A stretch of 64,000 nt of DNA from Curvibacter cyanobacteriorum (lineage in GTDB: Bacteria > Pseudomonadota > Gammaproteobacteria > Burkholderiales > Burkholderiaceae_C): the NCBI RefSeq assembly GCF_028649475.1, contig NZ_JAQSIP010000012.1:62001-126000 (forward strand). Direction: 5' to 3'. Positions within the stretch are counted from its first letter, which is position 1; every line of letters begins with the position of its first letter. Positions 1 to 9,100 of this stretch are shown piece by piece. Under the pieces are notes generated by a model. That model was not told the origin of the DNA, did no database searches, and saw nothing but the letters and a program-made list of their open reading frames with translations. Position numbers and translations under genes: made by a program.

Positions 1-81
1 GCTTTTACCGGGCCAGGCGAGGCTGAATAAGTGATTATTTTCTCTGATGAAGTCGGCTTCTATCAGATGCCCGGGCGCGCT

Positions 82-975
82 TCACATCGCCTTGAACAGG
101 TGGGCGTAGAGCCGGCTCACCGCCAGTGCCTCCGGGCGCCCTTGCAGGTTCAGGCGCAGTTTGCCGGCTTCGTCGCGCTGCACCGTGTGGATGGCGCTGG
201 CCCGCACCAGGGTGCCGCGGTGGATCTGCCAGAACGTCTGCGGATCGAGTTGGGCGATCAGTTCTTTCAAGGGGGTGCGGATCAGGTATTCCTGCTCGGC
301 GGTCAGCACGCGCACGTATTTGTCGGCGGCTTCGAAGTACAGCACCTCCTCGACCGGCACCAGGCGAATGGTTTGCCCCTGGGCGCCACTGAGGCTGGCC
401 TGGATGATCTTCAACGGGGCCGCGGCCGGGGCTGGCGCCCCGGGGCGGGGCAGGGCGCTGTCCAGTCCCTGCTGGCCGAGCAGGGCGCGCAATTGGTTCA
501 GCGCCGGCTCCAGCAGGGCGGCTTCGGCTGCCCCGGTGGTCGGGGCGCTGGGCTGGCGCTGTGCCAGCAGGGCCTGCAGGCGCTGCACCGTTTTGAGCAG
601 GCGTGGCCGTTGCACGGGTTTGAGCACGTAGTCCACCGCCTGCGCTTCAAAGGCCTGCACGGCGTACTGGTCGTAGGCGGTGACAAACACCAGGGCTGGG
701 AAAGGGCGGTTGCCGTCCCCGATCGGCCATTGCTCCGCCAATTCGGCGGCGGCTTCAATGCCGGTCTGACCTGGCATGCGGATGTCCAGGAACACCACGT
801 CCGGTTGCAGGCGCAGGGCCTCACGCACGGCGCTCAAGCCATCGCCCACCGGTGGGTGCACGGTCAGTTCGGGCCAGGTGTGGCGCAGCTCGGCCTGCAA
901 GGCCAGGGCCAGCAGGGGTTCGTCTTCGGCGATCAGGGCGGTCGGGCCGGTCGGCCGGTTCAAGGGGTCAGACAT
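82..975 (-). CDS. LytTR-family response regulator
   Basis: 297-residue transcriptional response regulator. An N-terminal receiver domain (about residues 12-135) shows the acidic pair in ALIAEDEP, the phospho-acceptor Asp in VVFLDIRMPG and the Lys in YVLKPV. An Ala/Pro-rich linker follows, then a C-terminal LytTR DNA-binding domain (about 190-297) with EEVLYFEAADKYV and FWQIHRGTLV. Such regulators bind paired direct repeats as dimers. Its ATG overlaps the end of the upstream kinase gene by 8 bases, so the two are translated as a pair and this is the partner of that kinase. The regulated genes are not known; no LytTR-type direct repeat was recognised nearby. Confidence 0.93.
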   Translation of the reverse strand: MSDPLNRPTGPTALIAEDEPLLALALQAELRHTWPELTVHPPVGDGLSAVREALRLQPDVVFLDIRMPGQTGIEAAAELAEQWPIGDGNRPFPALVFVTAYDQYAVQAFEAQAVDYVLKPVQRPRLLKTVQRLQALLAQRQPSAPTTGAAEAALLEPALNQLRALLGQQGLDSALPRPGAPAPAAAPLKIIQASLSGAQGQTIRLVPVEEVLYFEAADKYVRVLTAEQEYLIRTPLKELIAQLDPQTFWQIHRGTLVRASAIHTVQRDEAGKLRLNLQGRPEALAVSRLYAHLFKAM

Positions 976-2080
976 GGGGCGGTGAATCAGGAGAAGAAAA
1001 GGCGGGTTCGCTCAGGCGCTGGTAGCGAAAGCGCAGCTGCACCGTGGTGCCTGGCCCGGGTTCGGCGGGGCCGATGCTGAGCCGGGCTTCGGGGCCGTAC
1101 AGGGTGCGCAGGCGCTCGCGCACCTGGGTCAGCCCAAAACCGCGTCCCGGGTCCGGCCGGGCCGTGTCCGGGGACGCAGGGCGGAGGCCGACCCCGCTGT
1201 CCTGCACGGTGATTCGCAGTTGGGGGGCGTGGTCCGGGGCGCTGGGGTCGAGTTCGGCGCGCAGGGTGATCTGCCCGCCTTCGACCTTGGGCTCCAGCCC
1301 ATGGCGGATGCTGTTTTCGACCAGGGCCTGCAGCAGCAGCGGTGGCACCGCGGCCTGGCGCAGGTCCTCGGGCAAGTCCAGCTGGTAGCGCAGGCGCGGG
1401 CCCATGCGCACGGCCATCAGCTCGAGGTAGTCGCGCAGGCGGTCAAATTCGGCTTGCAGGCTGTGCTCGGTGACGCGCGAGGCGCTCAGCGTGGCCCGCA
1501 GGTAAGCGATCAGGTGGTCCAGCATGTGCTGGGCGCGTTCGGGGTCGATGCCCACCAACACCCGCAGATTGGCCAGGGTGTTGAACAGCATGTGGGGCTC
1601 CAACTGGGTCAGCAGCAGGCGCAACTGGGCTTCGGTGGCCTGGTTGCGGGCCTCTTCCATGTGGCGCTGCAGCACCTGGCCCTTGCCCATCAAATAGAAG
1701 TAGCCGCTGATCACCATGCCCGCCACCAGCGTGATGGCCAGCGAGGCCTGCAACTGGCGTGCGCTTTGCCCTTCCCACGAGGACCAGCCAAACCAGGCGT
1801 CAGCCAGGGCGGTGCCCGTCAGGTACCCGAGCACGATGCCGCTCGCCACCAAGGCGGGGCCGCGCCAGCCGCGCGGCCATTGGGTTTTGGGGTCCACCCC
1901 CACGACAAAGCGGCCCAGGTCGATCAGTGCCCAGTTGCAGCTGCCGATGCACAGTGAGTACACCAGGGACACCATGTACGGTTTGTGCGGTGCAAACAAG
2001 GCGTGCAACACCGAGATCACCACGCTGGCGGCCAGCACCAGCACGTAGTGCCGCAACAGGTGGAGGGGGGCGAACTTCAT
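968..2080 (-). CDS. LytS/YehU-type sensor histidine kinase
   Basis: About 370 residues. The start MKFAPLHLLRHY is chosen because it opens directly into the first membrane segment; an in-frame extension upstream is Cys/Pro-rich and looks non-coding. Four hydrophobic segments lie in the first 150 residues (for example VLVLAASVVISVLHALF). They are followed by a short helical linker, a His_kinase domain with the phospho-acceptor His in LEPHMLFNTLANL, and a HATPase_c domain with VENSIRHGL, DSGVGL and GFGLTQVRERL. It is a membrane sensor with no recognisable extracytoplasmic ligand domain, and is translationally coupled to the LytTR regulator downstream. The signal sensed is unknown. Confidence 0.9.
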   Translation of the reverse strand: MKFAPLHLLRHYVLVLAASVVISVLHALFAPHKPYMVSLVYSLCIGSCNWALIDLGRFVVGVDPKTQWPRGWRGPALVASGIVLGYLTGTALADAWFGWSSWEGQSARQLQASLAITLVAGMVISGYFYLMGKGQVLQRHMEEARNQATEAQLRLLLTQLEPHMLFNTLANLRVLVGIDPERAQHMLDHLIAYLRATLSASRVTEHSLQAEFDRLRDYLELMAVRMGPRLRYQLDLPEDLRQAAVPPLLLQALVENSIRHGLEPKVEGGQITLRAELDPSAPDHAPQLRITVQDSGVGLRPASPDTARPDPGRGFGLTQVRERLRTLYGPEARLSIGPAEPGPGTTVQLRFRYQRLSEPAFSSPDSPPHV

Positions 2081-2150
2081 GGTCGGTTTCAGGGCAGTCG
2101 GGGCTGCGCGCGGTGACAGCGTCGGTCGCATTGTCTCTGATGCAGGGGCG

Positions 2151-2684
2151 TCAGACCGCCATGGTGCTTGTGGCCCATGCCCGGGCTGCACGGTCGGTGT
2201 GCAGGGCCAGGCGCCAAAGGCGCAGCACCCGCCCCAGGAACAGACCGCTGAACGCACCGAACACGGCGCTGCCGACCCAGGGAAAGGCTGCATCTTGCAC
2301 CCAGGCGGTTTGCAGGGCCAGGGCGGCGCCCACGGTGTACTTGGCCAGGAACAAACCCATCATGCCCGCCAGGGGCACCCAGCTGCCCGTCACCGTGAAA
2401 CGGCGCAGGTCGGGGTCGTAGTGGGTGCCAGCAGGCAGGGGCGCGCGTGCCACCCAGGTGGCTGTGGCGCCAGCGAGGGCTGTCCAGCACAGCCAACTCA
2501 GGGGCTGGGTGGGCCAGGCGCTGAGCACGCCGTACAGCGAGAAGCCCGCCAGCCCCAGGGCGGGCAGCAGCACCCGGCTGGGCTTCATCTGGCGCGTCAC
2601 GGTCTGGCGCAGGCCCAGGCAGAGCAGGGCCACGAAGAGTGCAAAAACCCAGCGCGGGGTGTTTTGAAGGAGGAGCAGGAGCAT
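2151..2684 (-). CDS. small integral membrane protein, resembles DUF6622
   Basis: 177 residues starting MLLLLLQNTPRWVFALF. The ATG follows an AGGAGCAGGAGC purine stretch that can serve as a ribosome-binding site; longer in-frame starts give a low-complexity extension and are rejected. About five hydrophobic segments are visible (WVFALFVALLCLGLR, VLLPALGLAGFSLYGVL, a segment near SWLCWTALAGATATW, LAGMMGLFLAKYTVGAAL, GSAVFGAFSGLFLGRVL). From memory the start and the LGLRQ motif resemble the DUF6622 family, which has no known function. It lies 70 bases upstream of the kinase start on the same strand and may be cotranscribed. No catalytic motif is seen. Confidence 0.75.
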   Translation of the reverse strand: MLLLLLQNTPRWVFALFVALLCLGLRQTVTRQMKPSRVLLPALGLAGFSLYGVLSAWPTQPLSWLCWTALAGATATWVARAPLPAGTHYDPDLRRFTVTGSWVPLAGMMGLFLAKYTVGAALALQTAWVQDAAFPWVGSAVFGAFSGLFLGRVLRLWRLALHTDRAARAWATSTMAV

Positions 2685-2900
2685 GTCAGGTCTCAGAGGG
2701 TGGATTCGTGATGGGCTGACTGTGCCTGCCCCCCGCAGATCGCGCGATCCGCTTGCGACGAAACCCCCCTGGCGCGGCGCGAGTTGCCTGCAGGCGTCGC
2801 CGAGGTGCCTGGGTCCGGCCCAGGCCTGCAATGCCTCTGGCGGCTGGTTTGCACACTTGGGCATTCTTTCATTGTGGTTCCTGTGTCAAACAAAAAAGAT
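2685..2900. other. intergenic stretch, no gene seen
   Basis: Lies between the divergent small membrane-protein gene and the giant surface-protein gene. It is GC-rich up to about 2865 and then changes abruptly to AT-rich. I see no convincing coding frame or RNA gene in the GC-rich part. It presumably carries the promoter for the leftward operon. Confidence 0.5.
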
Positions 2901-2909
2901 AAATATGAC

Positions 2910-2926
2910 TAATAAATGATTTATTA
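2910..2926. promoter_or_regulatory. 17-bp perfect palindrome, probable operator
   Basis: TAATAAATGATTTATTA is an exact inverted repeat of 8 bases around a central G. It sits in a roughly 130-base AT-rich island (about 2880-3015) that contrasts with the surrounding GC-rich DNA, about 40 bases upstream of a candidate promoter for the giant surface-protein gene. The symmetry suggests a dimeric repressor or activator site. The protein that binds it is unknown. Confidence 0.5.
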
Positions 2927-2966
2927 CAGGCATTTACAACTATTTAGTTGATATATTTGATTTTTA

Positions 2967-2996
2967 TTGTCAAAATTGCCGATGATTTAGTAATTT
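2967..2996 (+). promoter_or_regulatory. candidate sigma-70 promoter of the giant surface-protein gene
   Basis: TTGTCA (2967-2972), an 18-base spacer and TAATTT (2991-2996) approximate a -35/-10 pair inside the AT-rich island. Transcription would start near 3003, about 120 bases before the chosen ATG. AT-rich DNA gives many chance matches, so confidence is modest. Confidence 0.4.
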
Positions 2997-3123
2997 TTAT
3001 TGATTGAAGTGATATTTGCTGCCTGATCAAGCCCTGAGCGGTTGGGGCACAGAGAGGCTTCGATCGTGCCCACCAAGTGCCATGTCGGTGCGGGTGGGCC
3101 GGACCGAAGGCAAAGGGCTTGGC

Positions 3124-6100
3124 ATGACATCACCTCTTTTTTCAAGCGTCCCCGTGCCGGCGGGGACGCTGCAGACCGATGGGTCAAACCCTTCAGGCCG
3201 CAGCATGCAGGCGGCGCACTGGTGTGCCATGGGGCTCACGCTGCTGTTGTGGCTGTTGCTGGCGTCGGCCGCGCTGGCGCAGACGTCGACCTATGTAAGC
3301 AACCCCGAGAGCTTTGAGGGCAGCACCCTCAACGCGTCGTTTGGCGGCAACGGCTTCACAGTGACGAACACCTTCGCCCGCAGTGGCACCAAGTCGATCC
3401 GCAGCAACAGCAGCGGCGCCCAGCTGGACATCGATTACTTGGTGCCCCGGGGCAGCACCTACACTCTTTCCTACTGGCAATACTGCGCCAACACCGCGCA
3501 GTGCCCTGCCAACTCCTACACCTACTTAGCTGCCACTTCAGGTCGGGTGTTGGCCGGTACGGGCACGATCTATGCCGCCCAGTCTTGCCCTTCTGGCAAC
3601 GCCATCGGCGTTTGGTCACGTTGCCAGGCGACCTTTTCAGTGCCTGCGAATGCCAGTTCGAACTATGTCTGGCTGCGTCTGAGCACCTACAACAATGGCA
3701 CCTTCTACATTGACGACCTGTCCATGGTGGATTCGTCGAATAAATTGAGCCTGAGCAAGACCAACCCGGCCAGCCTGGTCGTGGGCACCGCCAGTGACTA
3801 CAGCTTCACGGTCAGCAACACGGGCTCGGTGGCCAGCGGCACCACCCTCCATGTGTATGAGCAACTGCCGGCCCATGTGGCCTTCAACAGTGGCGCGGTG
3901 GCGACTGGCGGATCCGTCACGCCCAGCGCGGTGAGCTGCAGCGTGGTCAGTGGCACCGTGGCCAGCGGTCAACTGCTGAATTGCGCGGTCACGTTACCCG
4001 GTGCATTGGCTGCGGGAACTGGCTCGGCCAATTTCACGCTCAACGTCACGCCCCAGCCGGGGGTGGCCAGCAGTGTCAGCAACAAGGCGCAGATCGACCC
4101 GACGGGGACCAATGCGGCACAAACGCCCAGTGCCTGCACGGCCAACGGCACCCCCGCAGGCTGCGCGGTCACGCCCTTGCAATCGGTGGGCAATGGCGTC
4201 TCGCTGGGCTTGACCAAGGCCAACCCCGCCAGCCTGATGGTGGGCAGCAGCAGCGCCTATCAACTCACGCTCAGCAACACGGGCGCCAACCCCAGTGCCA
4301 CCAGCCTGGTCGTGTACGACCAACTGCCGGCCAACTTCCAGTACGACGGCGCCGCCCCGCTGGCGACGGGCAGTGTCACCCCCACGGGGGTCAGCTGTGC
4401 CAGCAGTGGTCAGGTCAGCACCGGCTTGTTGTTGACCTGCACGGTGAGTTTGCCCGCAGGGGGGGTGCCAGCCAGCACCGGTACCGCTGCCTTCAGCATC
4501 AGCGCCACGCCCTTGGCGGGCGCCGCAGGGGTGTCTGCCAGCAACAAGGCCGCCATCGATTCCACGGGCCAAAATGCGGCTCAGACGCCGTCCAGCTGCA
4601 CGGCCAACAACAGCCCCACCGCCGGCTGCGCCGTGGCCGCCGCCATGAGCCCCTTCGCGCCGGCCACGGCGGCGCAGTCCCAGCTCAGCCTCGCCCCGGC
4701 GGGCCCCTTGGTGGCTGGCGCCGCCAGCTACACCCTGACGGTGACGGCGCGCGACAGCGCCGGCCATGTGGTCACCGACCAGTCCTACACCTACCAGTTC
4801 AGCAGCTCCGGGGCCAGCCTCAGTGCCGCCAGTTGCAGCACCGCCACCAGCGGCGGCAGTGCGGGCTCATGCTCGGTCACTTTGAGCTCCAGTGTGGCGG
4901 GCAGCTACACCGTGAGCGCCAGCCTGAGCGGCGCGGCCATCGCTGGCAGCCCAGGCAGCGCTGTCTTTGTGGCCGGGGCCGCCACGGCTGCGGCCTCGCG
5001 GGTCAGCATCAGCAGCGGGCCCAAAGCGGCCAACGGCAGCGATGCGTACACGATCACGGCCACCGCCTACGACGCCAATGGCAACCTGGCCAGCAATGCC
5101 AGCAACACCTTCAGTTTCAGCGCGCCGGGCGCGGGGGCTGCGCTGAGTGCCAGCACTTGCACCAGCACCACGGGCACTTGCTCGGTCACGCTGACGGCGA
5201 CGACCGCGGGCAGTTACCCCATCACCGCCAGCCTGGGCGGCACGGCGGTGGGCGGCACCAACCCGGTCACCGCTGTCTTTGTGGCCGGGGCTGCCACGGC
5301 TGCGGCCTCGCGGGTCAGCATCAGCAGCGGGCCCAAAGCGGCCAACGGCAGCGATGCGTACACGATCACGGCCACGGCCTACGACGCCAATGGCAACCTG
5401 GCCAGCAATGCCAGCAACACCTTCAGTTTCAGCGCGCCGGGCGCGGGGGCTGCGCTGAGTGCCAGCACTTGCACCAGCACCACGGGCACTTGCTCGGTCA
5501 CGCTGACGGCGACGACCGCAGGCAGTTACCCCATCACCGCCAGCTTGGGTGGCATGGCGGTGGGCGGCACCAACCCGGTCACCGGCGTCTTTGGGGCCGG
5601 GGCCGCCACGGCTGCGGCCTCGCGGGTCAGCATCAGCAGCGGGCCCAAAGCGGCCAACGGCAGCGATGCGTACACGATCACGGCCACCGCCTACGACGCC
5701 AATGGCAACCTGGCCAGCAATGCCAGCAACACCTTCAGTTTCAGCGCGCCGGGCGCGGGGGCTGCGCTGAGTGCCAGCACTTGCACCAGCACCACGGGCA
5801 CTTGCTCGGTCACGCTGACGGCGACGACCGCGGGCAGTTACCCCATCACCGCCAGCTTGGGTGGCATGGCGGTGGGCGGCACCAACCCGGTCACCGGCGT
5901 CTTTGGGGCAGGGGCCGCCACGGCTGCGGCCTCGCGCGTGGCGATCAGCAATGGGCCTTTGACGGCCGACGGTGTGGCGGCCTACACGCTGACCGTGACG
6001 GCCTATGACGCCCAGGGCAATGTGGTCAACGGGGCCAGCAACACCTTCAGCTTCAGTGCGCCAGCGGCGGGCGCCAGCTTGAGTGCCAGCACCTGCACCA

Positions 6101-9100
6101 GCACCACGGGCACGTGCTCGGTCAGCTTGCGGGCCACCATCGCCGGCAGTTACCCCATCACCGTCAGCCTGGGCGGCACGGCGGTGGGCGGGACCAACCC
6201 GGTGACAGGGGTGTTTGTGGCCGGCCAGCCGGTGGCATCGGCCTCCAGTTTGGCGATTGACGCCGGGCCCAAAACCGCCAACGGGGCCGAGGCCTACACC
6301 CTCACCGTCACCGCCTACGACGCCCAGGGCAACCTCAACACCAGCACGGCCAGCACCTACAGTTTTGACGCCTTGCAGCCCAGCAGCGGGGCCACCTTGA
6401 GCGCCGGCACGTGCACCACCGCCACCACCGGCCCCCAGGCCGGGCGTTGCAGTGTCAGCCTCAGCGCCACCGTGGCGGGCAACTATTCGGTGAGCGCCCG
6501 CCTGGACGGCGTGTTGATCGGGGGCAGCAACCCCGCGCAAGCGGTTTTTGTGGCCGGGCCACCCACGGCGGCGAGCTCGCGGGTGGACATCAGCGCCGGC
6601 CCGCGCATGGCCGATGGCAACGACAGCTACACCTTGACGGTTCGCGCTTTGGACGCCCAGGGCAATCTGTACACCGGTCAATCCACGACCTTCAGTTTCA
6701 GCCCGGCAGCGGCCGGGGCGAACCTGAGCGCGCTCAGTTGCAGCACCGCCACGACGGGGGCGGGGGCCGGCAGCTGTTCGGTGACCTTGACGGCCACCGT
6801 GGCCGGCAGCTACGCCATCACGGCCAGCCTGGGCGGTACCGCCGTGGGGGGGACGAACCCCGTCACCGGCGTGTTTGTGGCGGGCAACCCGACGGCGGCC
6901 AGCGCTCGGGTGGCGATCAGCACGGGGCCGCTGGTGGCCGATGGGGTGTCGGCTTACACCCTGACCGCCAGCGCCAGCGACGCCAATGGCAACCTCAACA
7001 CCGCCAGCGCGACCACGGTGACCTTCAGCAGCCCTGGCGCGGGCGCCAGCCTGAGCGCCAACAGCTGCACCACAGCCACCAGTGGGGCCGGCGCGGGCAC
7101 CTGCACGGTCAGCCTGACGGCCACCGTGGCCGGCAGCTACCCCATCACCGCCAGCCTGGGCGGCACGCCGCTGGGGGGGACCAATCCGGTGACCGGGGTG
7201 TTTGTGGCGGGCGCCGCCACGGCCGACGGCTCGCGGGTCAGCATCGACCCGCCGGGGCCTTTGACCGCCAATGGCGTGGCCAGCTACACCCTGACCGTGC
7301 GGGCCCAGGACGCCCAAGGCAACCTGCAGACCGGCTCGGCCCTGGACTTCAGCTTCAGCCCGCCCGCCGCAGGCGGCAGTTTGAGTGCCACCACCTGCCG
7401 CACCGCCACCAGCGGGCCGCAGGCCGGCACCTGTACCGTCACCCTGAGCGCCACCGTGGCCGCGATCTACAGCATCAGTGCCAGCCTGGGCGGGACGCCC
7501 TTGGGCGGCAGCAACCCGGTCAGCGCCCGTTTTGTGGCGGGTGAGGCGGTGGCCGCCACCGCCCGGGCGAGCATCGATGCCGGCCCCAAGCAAGCCAACG
7601 GCAGCGACGCCTACACTCTGACCGCCCGTGCCAGCGACGCCTTTGGTAACCTGGACAGCAGCCGGGTCTACACCTTCAACTTCAGCCCGCCAGCGGCCGG
7701 GGCCAGCCTCAGCGCCGCCAGCTGCAGCACCCCCACGACCGGCCCCACCGCGGGCACTTGCACGGTCACGCTCAGCGCCACGGTGGTGGGCAGCTACGCG
7801 ATCAGCGTCAGCCTCGGGGGCGAGGCCCTGGGCGGCACCAACCCGTTGACGGGCAGCTTTGAGGCGGGGCCCAGCACCGCGGCCAGCGCGCGGGTCAGTT
7901 TGAGCAGCGGACCCAAGATCGCCAACGGGACCGACGCTTACACCCTGACCGCCCGGGCGATGGACGCCAACGGCAACCTCAACACCAGCGCGGCCATGAC
8001 GGTGGCGTTCAGCAGCCCCGGGGGCGGGGTCAGCCTGAGCGCCGGCAGTTGCACCACGGCCACCACCGGCGCCCAGGCCGGCACTTGTGCGGTCACGGTC
8101 ACAGCCACGGTGGCGGGCAGTTATGCCATCACCGCCAGCGCAGGCGGCACCGCCGTGGGTGGCAGCAACCCGGTCACGGCGGTGTTTGTGGCCGGCTCGG
8201 TGGTGGCGGGCAGCAGCACCCTGGCCATCGACAGCGGCCCCAAGACCGCGAATGGTGTGGAGGCCTACACCCTCACCGTCACCGCCCGGGATGCCCAGGG
8301 CAACCTGGTCACGGCCAACAGCAGCTTCAACTTCAGCCTGGGCAGCGCTGGCGCCACCCTCAGCGCCAACAGTTGCAACACCACGGCGGGCGTGTGCAGT
8401 GTCACGCTGAGGTCCACCGTGGCCGGCACCCATGCGGTCACGGCCAGCTTGGCCGGCCAGAACATCGGGGGCAGCAACCCCGCCTCGGCGGTGTTTGTGG
8501 CCGGTCCTGCTGTGGCGGGCAGCTCGCGGCTGTCGATTTCACCGGGCGGGCCCCGGGCGGCCAATGGCTCGGACGCCTATGCCATCACCGCCAGTGCCTA
8601 CGATGCCCAGGGCAACTTGGTCACCGGTGTGAGTCAAACCTTTGTCTTCAGCAGCCCGGCCGCAGGCGCCACCCTGAGCGCCAACAGCTGCACCACCAGC
8701 ACCGGGGCGTGCACGGTGCAGCTCACGGCCACCGTGGTGGGCAGCTACCAGGCCTCCGCCACCCTGGGGGGCACCGCACTGGGCGGCACCAACCCGGTCA
8801 CCGCCACCTTCCAGGCCGGGGTGGCCACGGCGGCGCAGTCCCAGGCCCTGATCAGCACCGGCCCCAAGCTGGCCAATGGGGTCGATGCCTACACCGTGAG
8901 CGCTGTGGCCTACGACGCCCAGGGCAACGCCGTCACCCTCAACCCTGTGACCTTCACCTTTGCCCTGGTCAACACGCCCAGTGCCGCCAGTCTGAGTGCA
9001 GCCAGCTGCGTCACCCCCACCACCGGGCCCGATGCGGGGCGCTGCAGCGTCACCCTGGTGGCCACCAGCGCCGCCGCTTACCCGGTCCAGGTGCGTCTGG

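Noticed and set aside
4969-5904. Regular direct repeats that might suggest a CRISPR or satellite array
   Set aside because: The unit is 312 bp with no spacers and keeps the reading frame as 104 codons; it is a protein-domain repeat.
4867-8433. Very long open frame on the minus strand within the giant gene, and a similarly long +3 frame at 3981-6008
   Set aside because: Shadow frames of the GC-rich repeat gene: the products are Arg/Gly/His/Gln-rich, follow the same repeat period and have no start signals or known domains. The sense frame has signal peptide, domains and sorting signal.
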